Assembly: GCA_903894995.1 (NCBI GenBank)
Contig: CAITSG010000261.1
Coordinates: 1 to 42,190 of the forward strand
Length of the DNA: 42,190 nt
Origin: an uncultured Burkholderiales bacterium
Lineage (GTDB): Bacteria > Pseudomonadota > Gammaproteobacteria > Burkholderiales > Burkholderiaceae_C
Direction of reading: 5' to 3'
The position numbers and the translations under genes were made by a program. The notes under the pieces were generated by a model. The model was given only the letters and a program-made list of their open reading frames with translations. It was not told where the DNA came from and searched no databases. This document shows positions 1 through 9,304 of the stretch, piece after piece. The stretch's first letter is position 1; each line of letters begins with the position of its first letter.

Positions 1-1382
1 GTGTTGCGGGCATTCATTGAGCCTTGCAGGCTGAGAGGCCCGAACACATCGGCTTCGATGCGGCTGTCGAACTTTTGCAGGGTTTCGAGCGGCAGCTCTG
101 ACAAGTCCACACCCAGGCCTTGCGCAGTCTTGACCGCGTGGGCCACCACCTCGTGGGCGTCGCGGAAGGGCAGGCCTTTTTTCACCAAATAGTCGGCGAG
201 GTCCGTGGCCGTGGCGTAGCCCTTTTTCACAGCCGCTTCCATGGCGGCGGCGTTGACGGTGATGCCGCCTTCTTTCACGCCCGTGGCCGGGTTGAGCTGA
301 CCGCCGACCATTTCGCTGAAGATGCGCAGCGTGTCTTTGAGCGTGTCCACCGTGTCGAACAGCGGCTCTTTGTCTTCCTGGTTGTCTTTGTTGTAGGCCA
401 GGGGCTGGCCCTTCATCAGGGTGATCAGGCCCATCAGGTGACCGACCACACGACCGGTCTTGCCACGTGCGAGTTCGGGCACGTCGGGGTTTTTCTTCTG
501 CGGCATGATCGACGAACCGGTGGTGAAGCGGTCGGCAATGCGAACAAAACCGAAGTTCTGGCTCATCCACAAAATCAGCTCTTCACTGAATCGGCTGATG
601 TGCACCATGCACAGCGAAGCGGCAGCCGTGAATTCGATGGCGAAGTCGCGGTCGCTCACGCCGTCCAGGCTGTTTTGGCAAACCTGTGGGTTGCTCGCCT
701 CATCGACCATGCCCAGGGTGCGGGCCACGCGTTCGCGGTCCAGAGGGTAGGTGGTGCCGGCCAAGGCGGCGCTGCCCAGCGGCAGGCGGTTGGTGCGGCG
801 GCGCACGTCGACCATGCGCTCGGCATCCCGACTGAACATCTCCACATAAGCCAGCAGGTGGTGCGCAAAGCTCACGGGCTGCGCCACTTGCAGGTGGGTG
901 AAGCCGGGCATGATGACCTCGACGTTTTGCTCGGCCACATCGACCAGCGACTTTTGCAAGTCGGCCAGCAACTCGATGATCAGGTCCATCTCGCTGCGCA
1001 ACCACAGGCGCACGTCGGTGGCCACTTGGTCGTTGCGGCTGCGGCCGGTGTGCAGGCGCTTGCCTGCATCGCCCACCAGGGTCGTCAGGCGCGCTTCGAT
1101 GTTCAGGTGCACGTCTTCCAGGTCGAGCTTCCACTCAAAATCGCCGGACTCGATCTCTTGCGTGATTTGCGCCATACCGCGCTGGATGTCGGCCAGGTCG
1201 CTGGCACCGATGATGTTTTGCGTGGCCAGCATCTCGGCATGGGCCAGCGAACCCTGGATGTCGGCTTGCCACAGGCGCTTGTCAAAGAACACGCTGGCGG
1301 TGTAGCGCTTGACCAACTCGCTCATGGGTTCAGAAAAGAGTGCGGACCAGGCTTGGGATTTTTTGTCGAGTTGGTTTGTCAT
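1..1382 (-). CDS. argH: argininosuccinate lyase (3' end beyond window)
   Basis: ArgH splits argininosuccinate into arginine and fumarate, the last step of arginine synthesis, in the cytoplasm. Reading the minus strand from the ATG at 1382 gives 460 open codons to the window edge. The fumarase/aspartase superfamily signature [12 protein letters not shown] begins at about residue 289, and the upstream [12 protein letters not shown] and THLQVAQP blocks, typical of ArgH, are also present. Family members are about 460 residues long, so only a few C-terminal residues and the stop should lie outside. No other arginine gene is in view. A toxin-antitoxin pair lies just upstream on the same strand. Identity is firm; the missing end is due to the window edge, not a break in the gene. 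Confidence 0.96.
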   Translation of the reverse strand, partial: MTNQLDKKSQAWSALFSEPMSELVKRYTASVFFDKRLWQADIQGSLAHAEMLATQNIIGASDLADIQRGMAQITQEIESGDFEWKLDLEDVHLNIEARLTTLVGDAGKRLHTGRSRNDQVATDVRLWLRSEMDLIIELLADLQKSLVDVAEQNVEVIMPGFTHLQVAQPVSFAHHLLAYVEMFSRDAERMVDVRRRTNRLPLGSAALAGTTYPLDRERVARTLGMVDEASNPQVCQNSLDGVSDRDFAIEFTAAASLCMVHISRFSEELILWMSQNFGFVRIADRFTTGSSIMPQKKNPDVPELARGKTGRVVGHLMGLITLMKGQPLAYNKDNQEDKEPLFDTVDTLKDTLRIFSEMVGGQLNPATGVKEGGITVNAAAMEAAVKKGYATATDLADYLVKKGLPFRDAHEVVAHAVKTAQGLGVDLSELPLETLQKFDSRIEADVFGPLSLQGSMNARN

Positions 1383-1469
1383 AGGTCTCGGATTTTATCG
1401 GGCGCAGGCACCTTGGCCTGGCTTGGGCGTCGGATTCACGCTTTGCGGACGATGGTTGATTTAAAAAAA

Positions 1470-1751
1470 TTAACGTTGCGCCGCTGCCCTGTAGACCGTA
1501 TTCCGGTCGCGTTTGCCCACCGCGATCACCAGCACCAGAAGTTGTGGGTCGCGCACCTCATAGACGAGCCGGTAGCCGACGCTGCGCAGTTTGATTTTGT
1601 AGCGGTCTGGGTGGCCGCTGAGTTTGGATTCAGGCACGCGAGGCGCTTGCAGGCGTTCAGCGAGTTTCTTTTTCAGTTGTGTCCGAATGGCACCATCCAG
1701 CCGCTGCCATTCGGCCAGTGCTTCCTCCAGAAAAGCCAGCTCAAAGTTCAT
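1470..1751 (-). CDS. RelE/ParE-family toxin
   Basis: This 93-residue protein has the RelE pattern: an N-terminal helical stretch (FLEEALAEWQRLD), a basic helix, the beta-strand segment KIKLRSVGYRLVYEV and a C-terminal VIAVGKRDRNTVYRAA. RelE relatives cleave mRNA in the ribosomal A site; ParE relatives act on gyrase. The VGKRD ending and the conserved Arg/Tyr residues fit the RelE branch better. The start overlaps the end of the antitoxin gene by 11 bases, so the two are probably translationally coupled, antitoxin first. The pair sits between argH and ppc, two housekeeping genes, which suggests an acquired module. The target is inferred from family only. Confidence 0.9.
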   Translation of the reverse strand: MNFELAFLEEALAEWQRLDGAIRTQLKKKLAERLQAPRVPESKLSGHPDRYKIKLRSVGYRLVYEVRDPQLLVLVIAVGKRDRNTVYRAAAQR

Positions 1752-1989
1752 CGAGCTTGACCTTCACCACCTTTTGCCCTTTGCGGGCGTCGGCGATGGC
1801 GTTGAGCTCCATGTCTTCCAGCTGCGCCATCATGCTTTCGAACCATGCGGCAGGCACGCAGTAAAAGGCGGGCTCGTTGCGGTTGAGGATGGCCACGGGA
1901 AAGCCATCCCCTGCAGCCACGGTGCCCATGGGGTTGCGCTTGAGCTCCGAAATGCTGGCGGCTGTTTCGGACAGGATTTGGTGCGTCAT
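1741..1989 (-). CDS. RelB/StbD/Phd-YefM-type antitoxin
   Basis: An 82-residue antitoxin partner of the downstream RelE-like toxin. The N-terminal half (ETAASISELKRNPMGTVAAG, then FPVAILNRNEPAFYCVP) follows the Phd/YefM fold, which binds DNA as a dimer. The C-terminal acidic and then lysine-rich segment (MELNAIADARKGQ) is where such proteins wrap the toxin. The start is the ATG at 1989, downstream of an inverted-repeat operator at 2001-2030, so autoregulation by the antitoxin or the complex is expected. StbD-like and RelB names are both plausible; the Phd/YefM superfamily assignment is firmer than the subfamily name. Confidence 0.88.
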   Translation of the reverse strand: MTHQILSETAASISELKRNPMGTVAAGDGFPVAILNRNEPAFYCVPAAWFESMMAQLEDMELNAIADARKGQKVVKVKLDEL

Positions 1990-2000
1990 GAGCTGATCCG

Positions 2001-2030
2001 AGTGCTTTTAAAGGTGCTTATATTAGCACT
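2001..2030 (-). promoter_or_regulatory. toxin-antitoxin operator and probable promoter
   Basis: Upstream of the antitoxin ATG are three copies of a five-base element: GTGCT at 2002-2006, GTGCT at 2014-2018 and the inverted AGCAC at 2025-2029. The last two form a perfect inverted repeat around TATATT, which on the minus strand contains a TATAAG-like -10 element. Placing the repeats over the -10 is typical of antitoxin-repressed promoters. The repeat is seen directly; the repression is inferred. Confidence 0.6.
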
Positions 2031-2056
2031 CAGGGCCGATCTGATCAACGGCTGAG

Positions 2057-4912
2057 TCAACCCGTGTTGCGCAGCCCCGCCGCGATCCCGTTGATCGAGA
2101 TGTGAATCCCGCGCTGCACCCGCTCGTCGGCCAAGCCTGCCCGATAACGGCGGATCAGTTCGACCTGCAGGTGGTGCAGCGGGTCGATGTAGGGGAAGCG
2201 GTGGCGGATTGAGCGGTCCAGCGCGGGGTTGCTGGCCAGGCGGTTTTTCTCGCCCGTGATTTGCGTGAGCGCGTCGGCCGTGCGGTGCCATTCGGCTTCG
2301 ATGGCGGTGAAGATTTTTTTGCGCAGGCGGGCGTCGCCCACCAGTTCGGCATATCGTGAAGCCAGAGCCAGGTCGCTCTTGGCCAGCACCATGTCCATGT
2401 TGGACAGCAGGGTGCGGAAAAATGGCCATTGGCGGTACATCTTTTGCAGCAAGGCCAGCGCGGCTTGGCGTTCGGCCGCGTCGGGCTTGTCGAGGAAGGC
2501 GGTGACGGCCGAGCCAAAGCCTAGCCAGCCGGGCAGGGTCAGGCGGCATTGGCCCCAGCTGAAGCCCCAGGGAATGGCCCGCAGGTCTTCGATTTTCTCC
2601 AATGCCTTACGCGAGGCCGGGCGTGAGCCGATGTTCAATTGCGCCAGCTCTTTCAGCGGTGTGGCACCAAAGAAGTAGTCCGTGAAACCAGGGGTGTCGT
2701 ACACCAGTCCACGGTAAGCGTCCATGCTGGCTTCGGACAATTCGGCGGCGGCGTCCAAAAACGTCCGGGTAGCGGGTTTGGTGGGCTGCAGCAAGGTGGC
2801 TTCCAAAGTGGCTGCGACCAGGGTTTCCAGGTTGCGTCGGCCGATTTCTGGGTTGGCGTATTTGGAGCCAATCACTTCGCCTTGCTCGGTCAAGCGAATT
2901 TGCCCGCGCACGGTGCCCGGGGGCTGCGCCAGGATGGCTTGGTAGCTGGGCCCACCGCCCCGGCCCACGGTGCCGCCTCGGCCGTGGAACATGCGCAAGG
3001 TGATGCCGTGGCTGCGTTCGAGTTTTTCAAACAGCTCGACCAGGGCGATTTCGGCGCGGTACAGCTCCCAGTTGCTGGTGAAGATGCCGCCGTCTTTGTT
3101 GCTGTCCGAGTAGCCCAGCATGATGTCTTGTTCGCCGCCTGAGCGCTGGATCAAGTCGGCCATGCCGGGCAGGGCATAAAAGTCGCGCATGATGGGCGCG
3201 GCGTTGCGCAGGTCTTCGATGGTCTCGAACAGTGGCACCACGATCAGGTCGTTGTGCGATTCACTGTCCAGCGTGCCGCGCATCAGGCTCACTTCCTTTT
3301 GCAGCAGCAACACCTCCAGCAAGTCGCTCACGGTTTCGGTGTGGCTGATGATGTAGTGGCGAATCGCCTGCTTGCCAAAGGTGCTCAGCATGCGTTTGGC
3401 GGTTTCAAAGATGGCCAATTCGGACACAGCGTGTTCGCTGTAGTCGGCACCGGGCACGCGCAAGGGGCGCGCGTCGTTCAGCAGGCCCAGCAGCAGCGCT
3501 TGTTTGGCGTGCTCGTCAAGCTGGCTGTAGTGCTTTTCTAAGCGTGCGATGGTCAGCAGTTCGGCTACCACGGCTTCGTGTTTGTCTGAACTTTGGCGCA
3601 GGTCCACCGTGGCCAAGTGAAAGCCAAACACCTCCACGGCGCGGATCAGCGGGTGAAGGCGTTGGGCAGCCAGCGCTTCGGCGTGGTGGCTGCACAAAGA
3701 CGCTTCGATCACCCGCAGGTCGGCCAGAAATTCTTGGGCGCTGGTGTAAGGGTTTTGCGGGGCCACGGCATGGCGGGCGGCATCACCATCGGTCAGTGCT
3801 TTCAAGGTGGCGGCCAGGCGGGCGTAAATGCCGGTGAGTGCCCGGCGGTAAGGCTCGTCCTGGCGGTGCTCGTTGGTGTCGGGTGAGCGCTCGGCCAGGG
3901 CCAGCATCTCGGGGCCAAAGGGCACCAGCATGGCCGACAGCGACAGCTCGCCACCCAAAAAGTGCACCTCGGTCAGGTAGTGGCGCAGGGCCACATCGCT
4001 TTGGCGCGTCAGGGCGTGTTCCAGCGTTTGCGCGGTCACGTTGGGGTTGCCGTCGCGGTCGCCGCCGATCCACTGGCCCATGCGCAAAAAGCTGGCAATC
4101 GGCTGGCCAGGCAGGGCTTGTTCCAGTTCGGCATAGAGCTTGGGGATCTCGCGCAAGAAAGTGGCTTCGTAATAACTCAGCGCGTTTTCAATCTCGTCGG
4201 CCACGGTGAGTTTGGTAAAGCGCAGCAGTCGCGTCTGCCACAGCTGCATGACGCGGGCGCGCATTTGCAGCTCGTTGGCGGCCAGCTCTTTGGGCGTCAA
4301 GGCGTCCTTGGCGGCATTGACTACGGCGGCGCGGGCCTTGATGGCGTCGCGTTCGGTCAGCAGGTGGGCGATGTCGCGCTCGGCGTCCAGAATGCTTTGG
4401 CGCTGCACTTCTGTCGGGTGGGCCGTGAGCACGGGCGAGACATAGCTGGTGGCCAGCATGTCCGAGATGCTTTTGGGCGTGATGCCCGCCCAACGCAGGC
4501 GCTGCAGCGCCACGTCGATGCTGCCTTCTTGGGTGTGGCCCGCCCGCTCGTGGATGGCGCGGCGGCGGATGTGGTGGCGGTCTTCGGCCAGGTTGGCCAA
4601 GTGGCTGAAATAGGTGAAGGCGCGGATCACGCTCACGGCGCGGTCGCCGGGCAGGCTTTTCAGGAGCTTTTTCAAAGCCTTGTCGGCTTCGTGGTCGGCA
4701 TCGCGCCGGAAAGCCACCGACAACTTGCGGATTTGCTCGACCAGCTCATAAGCCTCGGGGCCTTCTTGCACTCGGATCACATCGCCCAAGATGCGGCCCA
4801 ACAAGCGAATGTCTTCAACCAAGGGGCGTTCGCTGTCGCGTTTGTCGCTTTTATTGGGGGCGCTGGCGCTGCCTTTGGCGGGTTGGATGGCTTTGGGGAG
4901 GACCTGTTTCAT
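2057..4912 (-). CDS. ppc: phosphoenolpyruvate carboxylase
   Basis: Ppc makes oxaloacetate from phosphoenolpyruvate and bicarbonate, refilling the citric acid cycle. The 951-residue protein from the ATG at 4912 has the [13 protein letters not shown] motif with catalytic His165, the [12 protein letters not shown] motif, the [13 protein letters not shown] loop, [10 protein letters not shown] near residue 600, and the usual C-terminal [14 protein letters not shown] that closes the active site. The open frame extends 154 codons further upstream, but that part is not Ppc-like and runs over the hemC start, so the start at 4912 is preferred. The first 30 residues are a variable, lysine-rich lead. The gene is divergent from hemC across a 186-base gap, an arrangement I recall from Comamonadaceae. 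Confidence 0.97.
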   Translation of the reverse strand: MKQVLPKAIQPAKGSASAPNKSDKRDSERPLVEDIRLLGRILGDVIRVQEGPEAYELVEQIRKLSVAFRRDADHEADKALKKLLKSLPGDRAVSVIRAFTYFSHLANLAEDRHHIRRRAIHERAGHTQEGSIDVALQRLRWAGITPKSISDMLATSYVSPVLTAHPTEVQRQSILDAERDIAHLLTERDAIKARAAVVNAAKDALTPKELAANELQMRARVMQLWQTRLLRFTKLTVADEIENALSYYEATFLREIPKLYAELEQALPGQPIASFLRMGQWIGGDRDGNPNVTAQTLEHALTRQSDVALRHYLTEVHFLGGELSLSAMLVPFGPEMLALAERSPDTNEHRQDEPYRRALTGIYARLAATLKALTDGDAARHAVAPQNPYTSAQEFLADLRVIEASLCSHHAEALAAQRLHPLIRAVEVFGFHLATVDLRQSSDKHEAVVAELLTIARLEKHYSQLDEHAKQALLLGLLNDARPLRVPGADYSEHAVSELAIFETAKRMLSTFGKQAIRHYIISHTETVSDLLEVLLLQKEVSLMRGTLDSESHNDLIVVPLFETIEDLRNAAPIMRDFYALPGMADLIQRSGGEQDIMLGYSDSNKDGGIFTSNWELYRAEIALVELFEKLERSHGITLRMFHGRGGTVGRGGGPSYQAILAQPPGTVRGQIRLTEQGEVIGSKYANPEIGRRNLETLVAATLEATLLQPTKPATRTFLDAAAELSEASMDAYRGLVYDTPGFTDYFFGATPLKELAQLNIGSRPASRKALEKIEDLRAIPWGFSWGQCRLTLPGWLGFGSAVTAFLDKPDAAERQAALALLQKMYRQWPFFRTLLSNMDMVLAKSDLALASRYAELVGDARLRKKIFTAIEAEWHRTADALTQITGEKNRLASNPALDRSIRHRFPYIDPLHHLQVELIRRYRAGLADERVQRGIHISINGIAAGLRNTG

Positions 4913-4987
4913 GGTGTGCTGCGCGAAGTGGGGGCTGTGGGTCGGGAGGCAAAAGTTTGGGGCTTCGAGGGAGAAGTGCCCATCGGG

Positions 4988-5028
4988 TGACAGTCCAGTG
5001 TCAATCGGTCTTGACGTCATGCTAGCAT
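4988..5028. promoter_or_regulatory. palindrome cluster in the ppc-hemC divergent region
   Basis: The 186 bases between the divergent genes hold three palindromes close together: TGACA at 4988-4992 with TGTCA at 4999-5003, the perfect TGACGTCA at 5012-5019, and the perfect ATGCTAGCAT at 5019-5028, which shares one base with it. Such clustering suggests a regulator site serving one or both genes. No convincing -35/-10 pair was found on either strand, so the promoters themselves are not assigned. Confidence 0.35.
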
Positions 5029-5098
5029 CGCCAAGAGAGACAAAATTACCAATTGATTTCATTTTGATGGGATCAAATTTATTTTCAGGAAACCTGCC

Positions 5099-6016
5099 GT
5101 GACCGAGACCACACAGCCCTCTATCGTCATCGCCACCCGTGAAAGCCGTTTGGCTTTGTGGCAAGCCGAACATGTCAAATCTTTGCTGGAGGGGCTTGGC
5201 TGCACGGTCAAGTTGCTGGGCATGACCACCCAGGGTGACCAAATCCTGGACCGCAGCCTGTCCAAGGTGGGGGGCAAAGGCCTGTTCGTCAAGGAACTCG
5301 AAGTGGCGCTGCAAGAGGGCCACGCCGACATTGCCGTGCATTCGCTCAAAGATGTGCCCATGGACATGCCCCAAGGTTTTGAGCTGGCCTGTGTGATGGA
5401 ACGCGAAGACCCGCGTGATGCATGGGTTTCACCGCAATACGCCCGTCTGCAGGATTTGCCACAAGGCGCTGTGGTGGGCACATCGAGCCTGCGCCGCACG
5501 GTGCTGCTGCGGGCACTGCGCCCCGATTTGAAAATCGAACCCCTGCGTGGCAACCTGGACACACGCCTTCGCAAGCTGGATGAGGGGCTGTACGCAGGCA
5601 TTGTGCTGGCGGCAGCGGGCCTCAAGCGTCTGGGTTTGTCTGAGCGCATTCGCCATATTTTTGAAACCACCGAGATGCTGCCTGCCGCTGGACAGGGCGC
5701 TTTGGGCATTGAAATTCGCAGTGACCGGGCCGATTTGCGCGCCATTTTGGCGCCGCTGGCCGACAGTGTGAGCTGGCAGCGTGTGGCTGCCGAGCGTGCC
5801 GTGAGCCGTGCCATGGGCGGCAGCTGTTCCATGCCTTTGGCCGCTCACGCCACGATCGAGGGCGGTGTGCTCAAGCTGCAAGCGGCTTGGGGTGATCCGG
5901 ACGGGGCTGCCACGCTGGTGACCGCCGCCCAAGACGTGCCAGCCCAAGACTTGGCTGAGGCCGAGGCTCTGGGCCTGCGTGTTGCACAAGCCCTGCAACG
6001 CAACGGGGCGCATTGA
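5099..6016 (+). CDS. hemC: porphobilinogen deaminase (hydroxymethylbilane synthase)
   Basis: HemC joins four porphobilinogen units into hydroxymethylbilane in haem synthesis. The 305-residue protein has the N-terminal [14 protein letters not shown] motif, KGLFVKELE, the GTSSLRR and RGNLDTRL blocks that bind the growing chain, and GGSCSMP with Cys243, which carries the dipyrromethane cofactor. The start is a GTG at 5099 with AGGA at 5087-5090 as the ribosome binding site. It is the first gene of hemC-hemD-hemX-hemY; its stop lies next to possible hemD starts, so the pathway steps are coupled. Length and motifs are normal for the family. Confidence 0.97.
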   Translation: MTETTQPSIVIATRESRLALWQAEHVKSLLEGLGCTVKLLGMTTQGDQILDRSLSKVGGKGLFVKELEVALQEGHADIAVHSLKDVPMDMPQGFELACVMEREDPRDAWVSPQYARLQDLPQGAVVGTSSLRRTVLLRALRPDLKIEPLRGNLDTRLRKLDEGLYAGIVLAAAGLKRLGLSERIRHIFETTEMLPAAGQGALGIEIRSDRADLRAILAPLADSVSWQRVAAERAVSRAMGGSCSMPLAAHATIEGGVLKLQAAWGDPDGAATLVTAAQDVPAQDLAEAEALGLRVAQALQRNGAH

Positions 6017-6030
6017 CGTTTCACACTGCC

Positions 6031-6873
6031 ATGTTCCCATTAGGCGTTGCACAAGCACCCAGTCTGGAGCGCCAAGGCCATTCGATTCGGGTGATGGTGA
6101 CGCGCCCGGAGCGTGAAGCCAAGGTCTGGGCTGACGCTTTGCAGGCCAGAGGCATTGATTGCGACATCATGCCTTTGATCCAAATTGCGGCTTTATCCGA
6201 AACTTCGGTTTTGGCCAGCGTTTGGGCCGATGTGCCAAGCCACTTGGCGCTCATGTTTGTGAGTGCCAATGCCGTGCGTTTTTTCATGTCTGCGCGTCCA
6301 TCGGGACAGCCCATGCCCACTTGTCGTGCCTGGTCCACTGGCCCAGGCACCGACTCGGCCTTGTTGGCTGCAGGCTGGCCTGCTGAGTTGATCGATTCCC
6401 CGGATGCAAATTCGCCGCAGTTCGATTCTGAAGCCTTGTGGCACAAAGTGGCCGCTCGGGTTGACGCAGCGGTCCAACAGGGCCAATCCAAGCAGCCTTC
6501 TGTTTTGATTGTCCGCGGTGCCGATGCGCATGGCCAATTGGCCGGGCGTGATTGGCTGGCACAACAACTGGCAGTTGCTGGGCTTGAGGTGTGCCAGGCC
6601 GTGGCCTATGCACGACAAGCTCCGCCTCTGGATGGGGCGCAGCGACAACGCATTGGGCAGGCCCTGGTCGAGGGGGCCTGGTGGTTGTTCAGCAGTTCCG
6701 AAGCGGCGCAGCATCTCCTGGAATCCTGCCCCGATTTACCTTGGAGCCAAGCCCGGGCCTTTGCAACGCATCCCCGCATCGCCCAACGCTTGCAAGCGGC
6801 AGGATGGGGGTGTGTACAGATCGTGCCTGCAGGTGTTGAGGCTCAAGCTGTGTCGATAAAATCGTGGGCATGA
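6031..6873 (+). CDS. hemD: uroporphyrinogen-III synthase
   Basis: HemD cyclises hydroxymethylbilane with inversion of ring D to give uroporphyrinogen III. The family is poorly conserved. Support comes from the N-terminal VMVTRPEREAKVWADAL segment, the two-domain pattern, the internal LIVRGADAHGQLAGRDWLAQQL, FSSSEAAQHLL, and the position between hemC and hemX. The ATG at 6031 gives 280 residues. A TTG at 6013 overlapping the hemC stop and an ATG at 6094, closer to the conserved VTRP, are alternatives; none has a clear Shine-Dalgarno sequence. The end overlaps the start of hemX by ATGA. Confidence 0.92.
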   Translation: MFPLGVAQAPSLERQGHSIRVMVTRPEREAKVWADALQARGIDCDIMPLIQIAALSETSVLASVWADVPSHLALMFVSANAVRFFMSARPSGQPMPTCRAWSTGPGTDSALLAAGWPAELIDSPDANSPQFDSEALWHKVAARVDAAVQQGQSKQPSVLIVRGADAHGQLAGRDWLAQQLAVAGLEVCQAVAYARQAPPLDGAQRQRIGQALVEGAWWLFSSSEAAQHLLESCPDLPWSQARAFATHPRIAQRLQAAGWGCVQIVPAGVEAQAVSIKSWA

Positions 6874-7910
6874 CACCCACCCCTGAAATGGCCGCATCAG
6901 ACCGGTCAGCTTCCAAATCTGCTGTGCGTTCGCGGATGGCGATTTCATGTGTGGCCGCTGTGGCGGTGATTGCCTTGGGGGTGTCGTTGTTGCTTTGGCA
7001 AAAGCTTTCACGCATTCAAGAGCAGTTGGCCCGCCAAAGTGCCGATACGGGCCTTCAAGCGCTGGAGGCCAAAACCTGGGCCAAGCAGTCCCAGGAATTG
7101 GTCCAAGACAGCGCTGCACGCGTGGCGCTCATGGAAGTTCGTTTGGCCGAGGTGGCCTTGCAGCGCAACCAGCTTGAAGAATTGATGCAAAGCTTGTCCC
7201 GCTCGCGAGACGAAAATTTGGTGGTGGACATTGAGGCTGCATTGCGCCTGGCGCAGCAGCAGGGGCAGTTAACCGGCAGCTTGGAGCCCATGTTGGCCGC
7301 TTTGAAGTCAGCTCAAAAACGGGTCCAACGCTCGGCTCAGCCCCGTTTGGCACCGGTATTGCGTGCCTTGGAAAAAGACCTCGACCGCCTGACCTCGGCA
7401 CAAGTGTTTGATTTGCCGGGCTTGCTGATCAAGCTGGACGAGGGGGTGGCTTTGGTGGATGGTTTGGTCTTGGCCAATGAGGCTTTGGGCAGTGTCAGGC
7501 AACGCCAAGAACTTGCGCCCATTCGAAAATCCGATTCGCAAGCGCCCGATTGGTGGGTTGCTGGTTTGAATGCTTTCGGGGATCAACTCAAGGGTTTGAT
7601 CAGGGTCAGCCGCATTGACTCTCCCGAGGCTGCCTTGATGTCACCCGAGCAAGGGTTTTTCTTGCGTGAAAACCTCAAACTCAAATTGCTCAACGCCCGC
7701 ATGGGTTTGTTGGCCCGCCAAAAGGACTCTGCTCGTGCGGATTTGGGTTCAGCAGCCATCTTGGTGCGTCGTTACGCCGATGCCAATGCTCGCAAAACGA
7801 CGCAGTTGCTGCAACTTTTGGAGCAAGCCAGCGTGCAAACGCGTGCGGGTGACATGCCGGGTCTTGAGGGGTCCTTGACCGCCTTGACCACTGCAGCTGC
7901 GGGAAGGTAA
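6870..7910 (+). CDS. hemX: HemX-like membrane-anchored protein
   Basis: This 346-residue protein has one membrane segment at about residues 23-43, followed by a long Gln/Ala/Leu-rich, coiled-coil-like exported domain. This is the layout of the HemX family (DUF513), often annotated as uroporphyrinogen-III methyltransferase although no SAM-binding or methylase motif is visible here. Position between hemD and hemY is the strongest evidence. The ATG at 6870 overlaps the hemD stop as ATGA; a GTG at 6864 is also possible. The exact role in tetrapyrrole metabolism is unknown. A scaffold or membrane-organising role is speculation. Confidence 0.85.
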   Translation: MTPTPEMAASDRSASKSAVRSRMAISCVAAVAVIALGVSLLLWQKLSRIQEQLARQSADTGLQALEAKTWAKQSQELVQDSAARVALMEVRLAEVALQRNQLEELMQSLSRSRDENLVVDIEAALRLAQQQGQLTGSLEPMLAALKSAQKRVQRSAQPRLAPVLRALEKDLDRLTSAQVFDLPGLLIKLDEGVALVDGLVLANEALGSVRQRQELAPIRKSDSQAPDWWVAGLNAFGDQLKGLIRVSRIDSPEAALMSPEQGFFLRENLKLKLLNARMGLLARQKDSARADLGSAAILVRRYADANARKTTQLLQLLEQASVQTRAGDMPGLEGSLTALTTAAAGR

Positions 7911-7916
7911 TTCGGG

Positions 7917-9206
7917 ATGCGTGCAGCTTTATGGCTCCTCAGTTTGTTTGCCCTTGCGGCGGCGGGTGCCTGGTTGGCTGGCCACAACCAGGGCACGGTC
8001 ACCGTTTTCCTTTCGCCTTTGCGGGTCGATGTGTCCTTGAACTTGGCCGTATTGGCAGTTTTGCTGGTGGTCTTGGTGGTGGTTCTGGCTCAAAAGGCAC
8101 TGTCTGCTTTGTTGTCTCTGCCCAAGCAGGCCCACCGATGGCGTGTGCAACAGAAAGAAAGAGCGGCTCACGCAGATCTGTTGGATGCGATGGGGCACTT
8201 CATGGCTGGGCGTTTTTTGCGTGCCCGCAAAGCGGCAGAGTCAGTGCTTGACAAAGAGGACCACCTGCGCCATGTGGGTGTCGAGTTGGATCATGCTGTT
8301 TCATTGCGCTCATTGGCCCACATCATGGCCGCAGAGGCCAGCCACGCATTGCAAGACAGGGACCGACGCCAACATCACTTGGCTCAAGCTGTCATGCAAG
8401 CCCAGCAAGGGCACAGTGTCCAACGGCAAACCTTGACGGAAGGCGTTCAGTTACGGGCTGCACGTTGGTTGCTCGACGACCGGGATGCCCAAGGCAGCCT
8501 GGACCGATTAAAGGAGTTGCCACCTGCCTCGGGCCGCCGCGTGGTGGCCATGCGCTTGCAACTCAAAGCGGCTCAGTTGGCTGGTCAACCTGCGCAAGCC
8601 TTGGAGACGGCGGTTTTATTGGCCAAACACCGGGCGTTTTCTCCCTCGGTGGCGCAGAGTCTGGTGTCCCGTTTGATCCTGGAATGGGTGGCCAGCACGC
8701 ATGATGCAGAGGGCATGCAGCGTGTCTGGAAAAAACTCACGCCGACTCAGAAGTTGATGCCCGAAGTGGCTGCTGAGGCCGCTTTGCGGTGGCTGCAATT
8801 GGGGGGCGAACCCATGCAGGCCCGGCAATGGCTGCAAGCAGTGATCACGCCCTTGCTGGACACCCCTAGGGCATGGCGAGATGCGGTTGACGTGCGTTTC
8901 GTTCAAGCCTTGGAGGCCAGTTTGGCCGATATTCAGTCACACGACGCGCTCGACTGGTTGTCACGCATTGAGCGTGCACAACTGGCTTTGCCCCGCGATC
9001 CTTATTTGCAGTTTTTGGCGGGAATGCTTTGCTGGCGACACAAGCTTTGGGGCAAAGCCCAAGGCCTTTTGACACAAGCGATCAAGTCATTGGTTGAGCC
9101 CACCTTGAGGCGTCAAGCTTGGTGTGCGCTGGCCGAATTGGCTGAGCAAAGACAAGATGCCGATGCGGCCAAAACCGCTTGGAAGCAAGCCGCCCAAACC
9201 ATTTGA
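7917..9206 (+). CDS. hemY: HemY family tetratricopeptide protein
   Basis: This 429-residue protein starts with two hydrophobic segments (about residues 3-22 and 40-63), followed by a large helical domain rich in Ala and Leu with TPR-like periodicity, such as LLDAMGHFMAGRFLRARKAAE and the C-terminal YLQFLAGMLCWRHKLWGKA. This is the proteobacterial HemY layout: an inner-membrane protein of unclear biochemical role in haem synthesis, not the Gram-positive coproporphyrinogen oxidase of the same name. The start at 7917 follows GGAAGG at 7903-7908. It closes the hem operon and is followed by a terminator hairpin. Confidence 0.88.
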   Translation: MRAALWLLSLFALAAAGAWLAGHNQGTVTVFLSPLRVDVSLNLAVLAVLLVVLVVVLAQKALSALLSLPKQAHRWRVQQKERAAHADLLDAMGHFMAGRFLRARKAAESVLDKEDHLRHVGVELDHAVSLRSLAHIMAAEASHALQDRDRRQHHLAQAVMQAQQGHSVQRQTLTEGVQLRAARWLLDDRDAQGSLDRLKELPPASGRRVVAMRLQLKAAQLAGQPAQALETAVLLAKHRAFSPSVAQSLVSRLILEWVASTHDAEGMQRVWKKLTPTQKLMPEVAAEAALRWLQLGGEPMQARQWLQAVITPLLDTPRAWRDAVDVRFVQALEASLADIQSHDALDWLSRIERAQLALPRDPYLQFLAGMLCWRHKLWGKAQGLLTQAIKSLVEPTLRRQAWCALAELAEQRQDADAAKTAWKQAAQTI

Positions 9207-9234
9207 AACCGACAGGTTCGACGCCATAAAAGAC

Positions 9235-9259
9235 AAGCCGGACACTGGGTCCGGCTTTT
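9235..9259. terminator. bidirectional terminator between hemY and rne
   Basis: AAGCCGGA at 9235-9242 pairs perfectly with TCCGGCTT at 9250-9257 around a 7-base loop, with a T run at 9256-9259 on the plus strand and AGACAA/AAAAGAC-rich flanks giving Ts on the minus strand. It lies in the 98-base gap between two convergent genes and can serve both. Confidence 0.85.
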
Positions 9260-9304
9260 CATCGAGTCAGAGGGCTGTGGACTCAGAGTGCCAAATTACC
9301 CTTT

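Noticed and set aside
120-1760. A 546-codon open frame on the plus strand opposite argH and the toxin gene
   Set aside because: The minus strand encodes clear ArgH and RelE proteins; the plus-strand product is His/Gln/Val-rich antisense translation without family features.
3962-4990. A 342-codon plus-strand frame opposite ppc
   Set aside because: Antisense shadow of a strongly conserved gene, with the same His/Gln/Gly-rich composition as other shadows.
4913-5374. A 154-residue N-terminal extension of ppc
   Set aside because: It crosses the divergent gap and the hemC start, has no Ppc similarity, and family length fits the start at 4912.
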